Source: Actinomadura parmotrematis (GTDB taxonomy: Bacteria; Actinomycetota; Actinomycetes; Streptosporangiales; Streptosporangiaceae). Taken from it: a stretch of 64,000 bases of DNA. Below, in pieces: positions 35,118 to 43,156 of the stretch (positions are counted from its first letter, which is position 1; every line of letters starts with the position of its first letter). The position numbers and the translations under genes are program-made. The stretch lies in contig NZ_JAIBOA010000004.1 of the NCBI RefSeq assembly GCF_019458805.1, positions 310,001 through 374,000 on the forward strand, given 5' to 3'. The notes under the pieces are model-generated. The model searched no databases. It saw only the letters and a program-made list of their open reading frames with translations, and was not told the origin of the DNA.

Positions 35118-36478
35118 CGCGCACCCCCCGCCGGGACGGCCGCGCCGTCGCGGACCAGGCGGGCGGCCAGCACGTGCTTGCAGGGGCCGCGGTCGCCCCG
35201 GTACTTCGCCCACCACGGGCAGGTGCAGCGGGCGGCGTCGCCGGTGAAGCGGACCTGCCGGTCCTGGTCGCTGCCCGGGACGAGCGCCACGTCCGGCGCG
35301 GTGAACCGGACGGCGCCCATCAGCTCGCGCGCGGCCCGCAGGCGCGGGTTCAGCGCCGCCACCCGGGACGGGTCGTAGGGCAGCTCGCGGTGGAAGAACG
35401 CCGCCTCGGCCGCGTCGAACCCCACCCGCCCCGACGTGCCGAGCTGGGTGAGCGCCGCCCGGGTGCGGGCGAGGTCCAGCCCCGACCGCTCGGCGAGCAG
35501 GTCCGGCTCGACGCGCGGCTCGAACGCCAGCAGCGCGCCGAGCAGGTCGGCGTCGGCGGCGACCTCGTCGCCCGCCAGCGCGTCCAGCACCGCGCCCTCC
35601 CCGGAGAACCCCCGGTCGGTCTCCGGCGACAGCGCGAGGACGTAGCGCATCCCCGGCAGCTCCAGCTCCCACACGCTCGACAGCGGCCCCGACGCCGCCG
35701 TCGCCGGCGGCCCGTAGGCGCGCAGGCCCGTGGCGAACCGCAGCAGCGGCAGCATCGTGCGGAGCCGCTCGGCGCCCGGCAGGCAGACCGCGCCCGGCAC
35801 CGGCCGCGACCCGAGCCGCAGCGTCCGCCCGGCCGGCACCGCCCACATCGGGCCGCGCGTCCGCGCCGGCAGCGCCCGCAGGAACCGGACGGCGTCCGCC
35901 GCCGCCAGCTCGGCGCGCGGGTCGAACCCGGCGGTGATGACCTGCACCTCGGCGAAGCCCCGCAGCCACCGGTCGGGCAGCGGCACCTTCTTCTCCACCA
36001 CCGCGCCGTCGCCGGTCGTCACCACCAGCTCCTCGGCGCCGACCGCGAAGTGCAGCGGGTCGCCGCCGCCGACGCGGGCGAGCGCCTCGCGCAGCGGGCC
36101 GTTGACGTCCACGTTCGTCGTGCCGCGCTCGCGCACCTCGCCGTCCATGCCCGCCTGGAGCACGTCCAGGCGGGCGTAGACGCCGCCGCACGCCGAGAAC
36201 GACTCCAGCCGCAGCCGGTCGCCGTTGCAGGTCACCACCGGATCGCGGAACCCCGTCGGGCGCGGCTGGAAGTAGCGGGTGCGCGCGACGTCGGCGAGGC
36301 CGAGCAGCGCCGCCGCGGCGGGCGCGGGCCGCGTCAGCACGCCGCTGAAGAAGTGCGGGTGCGCCTGCGGGCCCGCGAGCGTCGTGCCGCCCGAGGTCGC
36401 CAGGTCGAGGACGCCGCCGGCCAGTCCCGACGGGCGCGCGTAGCTGTAGCCCTGGGCCGGGCCTGCCGTGGTCGCCAT
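35114..36478 (-). CDS. SWIM zinc-finger family protein
   Basis: 454 residues from ATG 36478. In-frame starts at 36508 and 36526 are possible. The C-terminal SWIM motif is Cys418-x-Cys420-x12-Cys433-x-His435 (within RCTCPWWAKYRGDRGPCKH), which chelates zinc and in other proteins contacts DNA or protein partners. The N-terminal 400 residues form no recognised catalytic domain. Segments such as PQAHPHFFSGVLTRP and FRDPVVTCNGDRLRLESFS are typical of actinomycete SWIM proteins found with DUF6493 neighbours. It is the first gene of the operon SWIM-B-A-ogt, 68 bp after the HMGL-like synthase on the same strand, so read-through from that gene is possible. Confidence 0.85.
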   Translation of the reverse strand: MATTAGPAQGYSYARPSGLAGGVLDLATSGGTTLAGPQAHPHFFSGVLTRPAPAAAALLGLADVARTRYFQPRPTGFRDPVVTCNGDRLRLESFSACGGVYARLDVLQAGMDGEVRERGTTNVDVNGPLREALARVGGGDPLHFAVGAEELVVTTGDGAVVEKKVPLPDRWLRGFAEVQVITAGFDPRAELAAADAVRFLRALPARTRGPMWAVPAGRTLRLGSRPVPGAVCLPGAERLRTMLPLLRFATGLRAYGPPATAASGPLSSVWELELPGMRYVLALSPETDRGFSGEGAVLDALAGDEVAADADLLGALLAFEPRVEPDLLAERSGLDLARTRAALTQLGTSGRVGFDAAEAAFFHRELPYDPSRVAALNPRLRAARELMGAVRFTAPDVALVPGSDQDRQVRFTGDAARCTCPWWAKYRGDRGPCKHVLAARLVRDGAAVPAGGAR

Positions 36479-36546
36479 GGCGCAGAAACTAGAGGACGGG
36501 CCCGACATTCCGCGGCGCTTCGCCACAGAAGACGATCAACCCGTCG

Positions 36547-37764
36547 TCAGCCGAGCTCGGCGGGGAACAGCAGCGCCAGCTCGCGCGGGTACTCCGCGAT
36601 GAGGCGCAGCTCGTCGTCGGTGAGCGGGCGGCCCGTCATCGCGTTGCACAGCTGCACGAGCTTGAAGGACAGCCCCTCGTCCACCGGCTCGATCCCGAGA
36701 CCGTCCATGACGTGCCGGAACCCCGCCTTGCCGCCGTACTCCCCGGTCAGCACCACCCGTCCTTCGCGGGCGTGCCAGTCGTCGGGGAACGGGCCGAGCG
36801 TCCCCTCGTCGTACAGCTCGTAGTTGCCGTGGTCCTTCAACGCGCCGTCGGCGTGGATGCCCGACTCGTGCGCGAACGCGTTCCGGCCCGTTCCGACCTG
36901 GTTGTAGGGGAGCGGCTGCCCGAGCGCGTAGGACGCCCAGAGCGCGAACCGCCGCGCCCACGACAGGTCGATCGGGTCGCCGATATCGGCGTCCAGCCCG
37001 AACCCGTGCCGGAACGCCAGAATGCACGACAGCAGGTCGGCGTTCCCGGCGCGCTCGCCGACGCCGTTGACGCAGGTGTTGATCCAGGCGTCCTGCCCGG
37101 CCTCCAGGTCGCCGAGCGCCCCGGAGATGGAGTTGGCGACGGCGAGCCCGAGGTCGTTGTGGCAGTGCGTCTCCACCGGCATCCCGACGGCGGCGGCCAA
37201 GGCGGCGAACCGCTCCCTGATGCGCCCCGGGGTGTCGCCTCCAATGGTGTCGCAATACCGGACGCGGTCGGCGCCGGCCTCCTTGGCGGCGAGCGCGAAC
37301 TCGGTGAGGAAGCCGTCGTCGGTGCGCGACCCGTCCTCGGCGTTGACGCCGACCGTCGCGGCGCCGCCGTCCTTGGCGGCGCGCACCGCCGCGACCATCT
37401 CCGTCACGATCGCGGCGCGGTCCAGCCGCCCCCGGAACTTGTTGGCGATCATGTATTCCGAGGTCGAGATGGACAGGTTGTAGTGCGCGAGGCCGAGCGG
37501 GACGGCCTTCTCGACGTCGGCCGCGACGCCCCGGCACCAGCCCGACAGCCGCAGGCCGCCGAACGCGCCCGCCTCGGCGAGCGCGACCTGCGCCCGCACG
37601 TAGGGGACCTCGTGGAACAGGAACGGGAACCCGATCTCCGACTGCGCGACGCCGAGCCGCCCGAGGTAGCGGTTCACCATCGTCTTGCCGAACTTCGACA
37701 GGCCGGTCCGCGCGGTCTGCACGCCGTCGCGGTTGGTCACGTCCAGGAAGTGGATCTGAGGCAT
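36547..37764 (-). CDS. HMGL-like acyltransferase: homocitrate/isopropylmalate synthase family
   Basis: 405 residues, ATG start at 37764. DVTNRDGVQT at residue 8 is the metal-binding DxTxRDGxQ signature, ETHCHNDLGLAVANS carries the HxH metal ligands, and GRNAFAHESGIHADG is the family's C-terminal catalytic loop. It lacks the LeuA regulatory domain (true LeuA is 520-570 residues) and is near homocitrate synthase (NifV) length. The family condenses an acyl-CoA with an alpha-keto acid. The substrate pair here is not readable. No nif or lysine genes are nearby. It is divergent from the HTH-citrate synthase gene and very likely co-regulated through the ATCAAT repeats between them. Confidence 0.85.
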   Translation of the reverse strand: MPQIHFLDVTNRDGVQTARTGLSKFGKTMVNRYLGRLGVAQSEIGFPFLFHEVPYVRAQVALAEAGAFGGLRLSGWCRGVAADVEKAVPLGLAHYNLSISTSEYMIANKFRGRLDRAAIVTEMVAAVRAAKDGGAATVGVNAEDGSRTDDGFLTEFALAAKEAGADRVRYCDTIGGDTPGRIRERFAALAAAVGMPVETHCHNDLGLAVANSISGALGDLEAGQDAWINTCVNGVGERAGNADLLSCILAFRHGFGLDADIGDPIDLSWARRFALWASYALGQPLPYNQVGTGRNAFAHESGIHADGALKDHGNYELYDEGTLGPFPDDWHAREGRVVLTGEYGGKAGFRHVMDGLGIEPVDEGLSFKLVQLCNAMTGRPLTDDELRLIAEYPRELALLFPAELG

Positions 37765-37794
37765 GGCTTCAGATTGACACCGTGCGGCACATGT

Positions 37795-37816
37795 ATCAAT
37801 ATTGATCAAAATCAAT
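37795..37816. promoter_or_regulatory. AT-rich operator with three ATCAAT/ATTGAT half-sites
   Basis: ATCAAT (37795-37800), ATTGAT (37801-37806) and ATCAAT (37811-37816) form a perfect 12-bp palindrome and a second, 4-bp-spaced inverted pair in an otherwise ~75% GC region. It lies in the 66 bp between the two divergent starts. The obvious candidate ligand is the MerR-like domain of the adjacent fusion protein. Confidence 0.65.
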
Positions 37817-37830
37817 GTATCGGGGTGGGG

Positions 37831-39054
37831 ATGGGCGAGAAGGACCAGGCCGGGGAGTGGATCGACGCGGCGGCCGCCGCCGAGCGGCTCGGTGTGAAGC
37901 CCGCCACGCTGTACGCCTACGTCAGCCGCGGCGTGCTGCGCCGACGCCACGCCCCCGACGGGCGGCGCAGCCTGTTCGACGCCGCCCAGGTCGAGGAGCT
38001 GGCCCGGCGCGGCAAGCCCCGCCGCCCGCCCGGCCCCGGCGAGCCGGCCATCGAGTCGGCGATCACCGCGCTCGGCCGCGACCGCCCCTACTACCGGGGG
38101 CGCGACGTCCTGGAGATGGCGGGCGCGCTGCGCTTCGAGCAGGTCGCGGCCTGGCTCTGGACGGGCGGGGACGGGGACGGCGCGGGGGAGTGGCGGGCCG
38201 CGCCGGGGGCGGGCGCCGCCGTCGCCGCCGCGCAGGCGGCGCTGCCCGCCGGGACGCTGCCCCTCGACCGGCTCCAGCTCGCCGTCGCCGTCCTCGGCAT
38301 CACCGACCCCGGCCGCCACCGCCTCGACCCGGCGGGCGTCACCGCGACCGGCCGCGCCCTCGTCGCGGGCCTCGTCGAGGCCCTGCCCGTCCTCGGCCCC
38401 GAGCCCGGCGCGCCCGACGGCTCGATCGCCGGGCGGCTCTGGGCGCGGCTCTGCCCGCACCCCGCCGGGCCGGGCCTGCGGCGGGCACTGGAGGCCGCGA
38501 TGATCCTGCTGGCCGACCACGAGCTCGCCGCCTCGACGGTCGCCGCCCGCGTCGCCGCGTCCGTCCGCGCCGACCCCTACGCCGTCGCCGCCGCCGGGAT
38601 CGGCGCGGTGAGCGGGCCGCTGCACGGGGCGGCGTCGTACGGGGTGGAGCGGCTGTTCGCCGAGATCGGCGGTGACCCCGGCGGCGCGGCGGCGGCCGTG
38701 GACGCGCGGCTGCGCGCGGGCGAGCGGATCCCCGGCTTCGGGCACCCCGTCTACAAGCAGGGCGACGCGCGCTTCGGCCGGCTCATGGACCTCGTCCGCG
38801 CGGCCGCGCCGGACCGGCTCGCCGTCCCCGACGCCGTGCTCGCCGCGGCCGCCGCCCGGCGCCTGCCCGCCCCCAACGTCGACTTCGCCGTCGCCGCGCT
38901 CGGCGCCGCCGCCGGGACGGCGCCGGGCGCCGGCGAGGCGGTCTTCGCGATCGCCCGGACGGCGGGCTGGCTCGCGCACGCCCTGGAGGAGTACGCGCGC
39001 CGCTCCCCGCTCCGCCCGCGCGCCGTCTACACCGGTCCGCCGGTCCCCGCCTGA
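37831..39054 (+). CDS. Helix-turn-helix (MerR-like) domain fused to citrate synthase-like enzyme
   Basis: 407 residues. The ATG at 37831 sits directly after GGGGTGGGG. Residues ~10-65 form a MerR/excisionase-type DNA-binding domain (WIDAAAAAERLGVKPATLYAY, then SRGVLRRRHAPDGRRSLFDA). From ~75 the chain is a short citrate synthase. All three catalytic residues are placed: His265 (GPLHGAASYG), His305 (GFGHPVYK) and Asp351 (NVDFAVAAL). The protein may both make a citrate-like acid from acetyl-CoA (or propionyl-CoA) and an oxoacid, and repress or activate its own and the divergent gene. Such fusions occur in actinomycetes, but dual function is inference. Alternatively the synthase part only senses metabolites. 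Confidence 0.88.
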   Translation: MGEKDQAGEWIDAAAAAERLGVKPATLYAYVSRGVLRRRHAPDGRRSLFDAAQVEELARRGKPRRPPGPGEPAIESAITALGRDRPYYRGRDVLEMAGALRFEQVAAWLWTGGDGDGAGEWRAAPGAGAAVAAAQAALPAGTLPLDRLQLAVAVLGITDPGRHRLDPAGVTATGRALVAGLVEALPVLGPEPGAPDGSIAGRLWARLCPHPAGPGLRRALEAAMILLADHELAASTVAARVAASVRADPYAVAAAGIGAVSGPLHGAASYGVERLFAEIGGDPGGAAAAVDARLRAGERIPGFGHPVYKQGDARFGRLMDLVRAAAPDRLAVPDAVLAAAAARRLPAPNVDFAVAALGAAAGTAPGAGEAVFAIARTAGWLAHALEEYARRSPLRPRAVYTGPPVPA

Positions 39055-39143
39055 CGCGCCCGCGCGGGCGCCGCCGCGACGCGGACGGCCGCTTGGCCGG
39101 GGGCGGGCACGGGCTTGGCGGGCACCGGGGTACGCTCGGTGAC

Positions 39144-39506
39144 GTGCGCAGGTTCTTCACCCCCGGCTGGCTCGGCCTGCATGCGATCGCGGTGGTGCTC
39201 TTCGTCTCGTTCCTCGGGTTCGGATGGTGGCAGTTCGACCGGGCGCAGGCGGGCAACGACCGCAGCTGGGGCTACACGTTCGAGTGGCCCCTCTTCGCGA
39301 TCTTCGTCGTGGTCATGTGGATCAAGATGATGCGCGACGACCTGGCGTCCGACGGCAAGCCGAAGGAGCCGCAGGTCATCGAGGAGCCCGCGGGGGCCGC
39401 GGTGACGCGCGAGCTGATCCGGCAGCACGAGGCCGAGGACCCCGAGCTCGCCGCCTACAACCGCTACCTGGCGCGGCTGAACAGCGAGACCCACCGGCGC
39501 GACTGA
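39144..39506 (+). CDS. Conserved small membrane protein
   Basis: 120 residues. The GTG at 39144 is chosen because the family begins RRFFTPGWLGLHAIAVV. Two hydrophobic segments (LGLHAIAVVLFVSFLGFGWWQF and WPLFAIFVVVMWIKMM) are separated by a short loop with a conserved GYTFEWP, then an acidic cytoplasmic tail (EEPAGAAVTRELIRQHEAEDPELAAYNRYLARLN). The same protein next to a DUF3817 gene is a recurring actinobacterial arrangement. Function unknown. Confidence 0.78.
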   Translation: MRRFFTPGWLGLHAIAVVLFVSFLGFGWWQFDRAQAGNDRSWGYTFEWPLFAIFVVVMWIKMMRDDLASDGKPKEPQVIEEPAGAAVTRELIRQHEAEDPELAAYNRYLARLNSETHRRD

Positions 39507-39597
39507 CCGCCCGGCACCCCGCCCCGGGCCGGCCCGCACGCGCCGGCCGCCCCGTGTTGACGCGCCGCGCCCGGCGCGCTGAGAAAGGTGTGACCCC

Positions 39598-39951
39598 GTG
39601 GAAGGTGCCATCAAGCGGTACCGCGTCATGGCGCTCGTCGTCGGCGTGATGCTGCTGATCCTGGTCTTCGTCGCGATGCCGGTGCGCTACATCGGCGGCG
39701 ACCCGACGCTGTCGGGCATCGTCTCGCCGATCCACGGCTTCCTCTACATGGTCTACCTCGTCTGCTCCTACCTGCTGTGGACGAAGGCGAGGTGGGGGTT
39801 GAAGAAGATGCTCGTCATGGTGTCGGCGGGACTCGTCCCCTTCCTGGCGTTCTTCATCGAGCGCAAGATCGTGCGGGAGGCGACCGAACTCGCCCGCGCG
39901 CAGCGCGGTCTTCCGGCCAAGGCGCCGACCGGCGCGAAGCTGTCGAAGTAG
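39598..39951 (+). CDS. DUF3817 membrane protein
   Basis: 117 residues, GTG start at 39598 after AAAGGTG. Three hydrophobic segments: MALVVGVMLLILVFVAMP, SPIHGFLYMVYLVCSYLLW and KKMLVMVSAGLVPFLAFFIERK. The GIVSPIHGFLYMVYL and VPFLAFFIERKI stretches are the DUF3817 hallmark. The tail is basic. It follows the preceding membrane-protein gene by 91 bp, probably in one transcript. Function unknown, and actinobacterial members are conserved in core genomes. Confidence 0.85.
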   Translation: MEGAIKRYRVMALVVGVMLLILVFVAMPVRYIGGDPTLSGIVSPIHGFLYMVYLVCSYLLWTKARWGLKKMLVMVSAGLVPFLAFFIERKIVREATELARAQRGLPAKAPTGAKLSK

Positions 39952-39987
39952 CCGCCGGCCCTTCCGCGCCCCGCCCCGCCCCGCCTA

Positions 39988-40006
39988 TGTTTGACTGAGT
40001 CAAACA
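39988..40006 (+). promoter_or_regulatory. MarR-type operator
   Basis: TGTTTGAC and GTCAAACA flank TGA (39988-40006), a perfect 8-bp-arm palindrome 21 bp before the start of the MarR-GNAT gene, just upstream of its Shine-Dalgarno. Autoregulation is likely. Confidence 0.6.
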
Positions 40007-40027
40007 CTTCGCGAGGGAGGCGGGGCC

Positions 40028-40951
40028 ATGGGCGTCCCCACCGCGGACATCGCCGCCGTCCGCACGTTCAACCGCTTCTACACCGGCGTCATCGGCGTGC
40101 TCGGCGACGGGCTGGTGCACACCCCCTACTCGCTGACCGAGGCGCGGGTGGTGTTCGAGCTCGCGCAGCGGGCCGAAGCCGAGACCCTGGACCTGCGCCG
40201 CTCGCTCGGGCTGGACGCCGGCTACCTCAGCCGCATGCTCGCCCGCTTCGAGGCCGACGGCCTCGTCGAGCGCGGCCGCTCCGCCGCCGACGCCCGCCGG
40301 CAGACCGCCCGCCTCACCGCGCGCGGCCGCGAGGTCGCCGCGCTGCTGGACGAGCGCTCCTCGGCCGAGGTCGCGGCCCTGCTGGAGGGCCTCGGCGAGG
40401 ACGACCGGTGCCGCCTCGTCGCCGCGATGGGCACCGTGACCGGCGTCCTCGGCGGCGCGCCCGGCCCGCGCCCGGTCGCGCTGCGCGGCCTGCGCCCCGG
40501 CGACCTCGGCTGGGTGGTGCAGCGCAACGGGGCCCTCTACGCCGCCGAATGCGGCTGGGACCGCACCTACGAGGCGCTCGTCGCGTCCGTCGTCGCCGCG
40601 TACGTGGACGGGCACGACCCCGCCCGCGAGAACGCCTGGATCGCCGAGGTCGGCGGCGAACCGGCCGGCGCGGTGTTCTGCGTGCGGCGGGAGGAGGCCG
40701 TCGCGCAGCTCCGGCTGCTGCACGTCGAGCCGTCGGCGCGCGGCGCCGGCGTCGGCGGCGCCCTCGTGGACGCGTGCCTGGACTTCGCCGGGAACGCCGG
40801 CTACGCGGAGATCATGCTGTGGACGACGGCGCTGCAGCGCCCCGCCCACCGCCTCTACGAGCGCGCCGGGTTCGTCCTGGCCGAGCGCGAGGAGCCGGTG
40901 CGGCGCTTCGGCGACGAGATCCACGGCCAGATCTGGCGCCGCCGCCTCTGA
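40028..40951 (+). CDS. MarR-type regulator fused to GNAT acetyltransferase
   Basis: 307 residues, ATG start after GAGGGAGGCGGGG. Residues ~5-140 form a winged helix of MarR type (YSLTEARVVFELA, LGLDAGYLSRMLARFEADGLVERGRS, RRQTARLTARG). Residues ~150-307 form a GNAT domain with the acetyl-CoA signature VEPSARGAGVGGALVDACLDFA and the ending AHRLYERAGFVLAERE. This bifunctional architecture is known in actinomycetes and some proteobacteria. The enzyme half may acetylate a small molecule or protein while the other half represses the gene. Substrate unknown. Confidence 0.9.
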   Translation: MGVPTADIAAVRTFNRFYTGVIGVLGDGLVHTPYSLTEARVVFELAQRAEAETLDLRRSLGLDAGYLSRMLARFEADGLVERGRSAADARRQTARLTARGREVAALLDERSSAEVAALLEGLGEDDRCRLVAAMGTVTGVLGGAPGPRPVALRGLRPGDLGWVVQRNGALYAAECGWDRTYEALVASVVAAYVDGHDPARENAWIAEVGGEPAGAVFCVRREEAVAQLRLLHVEPSARGAGVGGALVDACLDFAGNAGYAEIMLWTTALQRPAHRLYERAGFVLAEREEPVRRFGDEIHGQIWRRRL

Positions 40952-40967
40952 GGCGCCGGGACGGAAC

Positions 40968-41013
40968 GGGCCCGGCCCGGGCAGGTGGGGTGTCACCTGC
41001 CCGGGCCGGGCCC
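40968..41013 (+). terminator. Terminator after the MarR-GNAT gene
   Basis: Perfect 20-nt arms GGGCCCGGCCCGGGCAGGTG (40968-40987) and its complement (40994-41013) with a 6-nt loop, starting 17 bp after the stop. Confidence 0.75.
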
Positions 41014-41886
41014 GGCAGCGATCGGCGCTGCTGGTTCCGGGCGGCCCGGGGAACGGGGGTCGTGACGTCGGCCCGGGCCGTCCGGGCGGGGTCCGGCGGG
41101 CGCCGGTTCGGGTCGCTGTCCTGGTCACCCCCCTCTCGTGATGGATGCTGCGCGATGGTCGCTGCGCGGTGCGGCCGTCACCGGCGCCCGCGGATCTCCA
41201 GCGGGGCGGCCGGGCCGGCGGCGCCGAGGTCGGGCGGGGCCGCCGGCCCGGCGGCGGGGGGCGGCGGCGCCGCGGAGGCGTGCGGCGCCGGTGCCCGGTG
41301 GTGCGCCGCCCGCCGGGGCGCGGCGGCCCCGCGGGCGGGCGGCGAGGCGAGAGGGCCTGCCGCCGCACCGCGCTCCCGCGGCGGCAGGCCCGTCCGGTGC
41401 CCCCGCCGGGCCCGGCGCCGCGCGGGGGGCGCGGCGGGCCGGGAGGCGGCGGGGGAGGGTCCGGGACGGCCGAGGACCCGAGGTGTGTCCCCGCGCGCCG
41501 CACCGGTCACGGGCACCCGGGAGGTGGGGGGCCGATGCCTGGCGACGTGCGGCGGGCGGGGAACGCCCTCGGCCGTCCGGACGAGCATGCGGGCGAGGCC
41601 GGGAACGGTGCCCGCGGCGGCGGGGGCGGCGGGGCCGAGCGGCGCCGGCCGTGTCCGAGCGGTGCGGGCCTTCCGCACCGGCGTTCCGCTCCGCACGATC
41701 GCACCTCCCGCTCGGCCCCGGGCCCGGCGCCGGGGGACTTTGCCGTCCCCCGCCCTCCGCCTTCACCCGTTGTCACGATCTCGTTGCGGAGAGTATGCCA
41801 CCGGCAAGGGGGCGTAAACCCAGGTCAACGGAGTTTCCGCTGCCGGCCCGGCCCTTTGCCCCGAGGATGCCGGTACGCGAGAAAGA
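41014..41886. other. 873-bp region of extreme GC without a confident gene
   Basis: Between the terminator at 41013 and the stop of the PucR-type gene at 41887. Apart from the doubtful minus-strand frame 41178-41696 I find no supported gene. The stretch 41200-41450 is dominated by G/C runs. The less GC-rich part at 41760-41850 looks like a promoter region. Confidence 0.5.
41178..41696 (-). CDS. Possible Pro/Ala/Arg-rich protein of unknown function
   Basis: 172 residues, weakly supported. The GTG at 41696 is preceded by GGGAGG at good spacing, and upstream on the same strand TTTACG and TACTCT lie 17 bp apart near 41786-41814 as a candidate promoter. Codons mostly end in G or C. The product is low in complexity (long Pro-Ala-Arg runs such as APPPPAAGPAAPP), with no domain, signal peptide or membrane span. 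It may be non-coding GC-rich DNA instead. Other frames across 41020-41890 look equally low in complexity and lack start signals. Confidence 0.3.
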   Translation of the reverse strand: MRSGTPVRKARTARTRPAPLGPAAPAAAGTVPGLARMLVRTAEGVPRPPHVARHRPPTSRVPVTGAARGDTPRVLGRPGPSPAASRPAAPPARRRARRGHRTGLPPRERGAAAGPLASPPARGAAAPRRAAHHRAPAPHASAAPPPPAAGPAAPPDLGAAGPAAPLEIRGRR

Positions 41887-43086
41887 TCAGCCGAGGCGGC
41901 GGAGCGCGAGCGCCGCCGCGCAGAGCAGCAGGCCGCGCGCCGTGCGCGGGTCCGCGCCGGTCAGCCGCGCCACCCGGGCGAGCCTGTTGTCCACGGTGTT
42001 CGGGTGCACGCCGAGGGCCCGCGCGGTGCGGCGCCGGTCCATGTCCTGCGCGGTGAAGGCGCCGAGCGTGGCCAGCAGCTCGGGGCGGCCGTCCAGCGGG
42101 TCGAGCAGCGCCGCGACGGCCGGGCCGCTGTCGGTGGCGCCGCTCAGGTGGTAGTCCAGCAGCACGTCGCCCATCCGGTAGAGGCCGGGGGGACGGCCGG
42201 ACGCCCGCGCGACCCGCGCGACCCGGACGGCCTGCCCCGCCGCGGCGGGGACGTCCGCGACGCCGCGCGACCGGGCCGCACCGACGATGGCGGCCTCCCC
42301 GTCTCCCGGCTCCGCCAAAGGCGGCGCGTCCCCTTCCGGGACGGGGACCAGGACGAACGTGCCGCGCTCGTCGGCGATGGTGAGCGGCGGCTCGTCGGCG
42401 AGCCCGTCCAGGCGGGCGCGCATCCGGCGCAGCAGCCGCCGGTCGGCGATCTCGCCTTCGCCGGTGGGCAGCGGGTGCAGGACGAGGTAGGCGGCGGCCA
42501 GCGGGACGCCGCGCCGGGCGGCCGCGCCGGCCGCGTCCTCGCCGGCGAGCAGCGACCGCGCCACCTCCCGCAGCGCCTCGCTGCGGTCGGCGAGGACGGC
42601 CGCCTGCTCGGCCTGGTAGGCGCTCGCCACGGCCGCCACCACCCGGCCGAGGCCGCGCAGCTGCGCGGCGCCGAGCCAGCGCAGCGCCTCCTCCTCGCCG
42701 GGCCGCGCCTCCTCGCAGAGCGCGTGCCAGACGGCCTCGGCGCCGAGGTGGTAGGTGTGCAGCAGCGTCCCGAGGTCGAGTCCCTCCTCGGCGCGCTGCG
42801 CCGCGCGCTCGCGGAACGGCGCGAGACCGTCCTCGGCGGAGCGGACGCCCCCCGCGCCCGCCAGGAAGCGGCGGATGGCGAAGCGGGCCGTCGCGGCGAC
42901 CTCCACGTCGCGCAGGTCGCGCGGCAGGCCGCTGTAGCCGGGCAGCACCGCGAGGCGGCGCTCGGCGACCTCGCGCGCGAGCGCGTTCACCCGGCCCTCG
43001 CACCGCGCCGCGAGACCGGCCGCGATCCGCCGCAGCTCTTCGTCCTCGATGTCCGTTCCCTCCCGCCCCGCATTGTGACATGTCAC
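41887..43086 (-). CDS. PucR/CdaR-type helix-turn-helix regulator
   Basis: About 399 residues if GTG 43086 is the start. The true start is unclear because the conserved N-terminus (EDEELRRIAAGLAARCEGRV) is preceded by no good start codon, and the GTG overlaps a palindrome. The central part is a helical GGDEF-less sensor typical of this family (ARFAIRRFLAGAGG, LLHTYHLGAEAVW). The C-terminus holds the HTH_30-type DNA-binding domain RRTARALGVHPNTVDNRLARV, followed by LTGADPRTARGLLL. It is divergent from the alkylsulfatase-like gene, which it probably controls. Effector unknown. Confidence 0.85.
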   Translation of the reverse strand: MTCHNAGREGTDIEDEELRRIAAGLAARCEGRVNALAREVAERRLAVLPGYSGLPRDLRDVEVAATARFAIRRFLAGAGGVRSAEDGLAPFRERAAQRAEEGLDLGTLLHTYHLGAEAVWHALCEEARPGEEEALRWLGAAQLRGLGRVVAAVASAYQAEQAAVLADRSEALREVARSLLAGEDAAGAAARRGVPLAAAYLVLHPLPTGEGEIADRRLLRRMRARLDGLADEPPLTIADERGTFVLVPVPEGDAPPLAEPGDGEAAIVGAARSRGVADVPAAAGQAVRVARVARASGRPPGLYRMGDVLLDYHLSGATDSGPAVAALLDPLDGRPELLATLGAFTAQDMDRRRTARALGVHPNTVDNRLARVARLTGADPRTARGLLLCAAALALRRLG

Positions 43087-43087
43087 A
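43074..43087. promoter_or_regulatory. Perfect 14-bp palindrome in the PucR / sulfatase divergent region
   Basis: TGTGACATGTCACA. It contains GTG-N6-CAC, compatible with a Crp-type site in actinomycetes, or it may be the binding site of the PucR-type regulator. It lies 70 bp upstream of the sulfatase-like gene. Confidence 0.5.
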
Positions 43088-43156
43088 GCGGCGGCCCCGG
43101 GCGGGTGGGACGGGCGGCCCTTGCCCCGGACGGCACCGCCCAGCAGGGTGATCCCC

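Noticed and set aside
39056-39071. GCGCCCGCGCGGGCGC palindrome after the citrate synthase fusion as terminator
   Set aside because: A self-complementary 16-mer with no loop and no T tract is expected often at this GC content.
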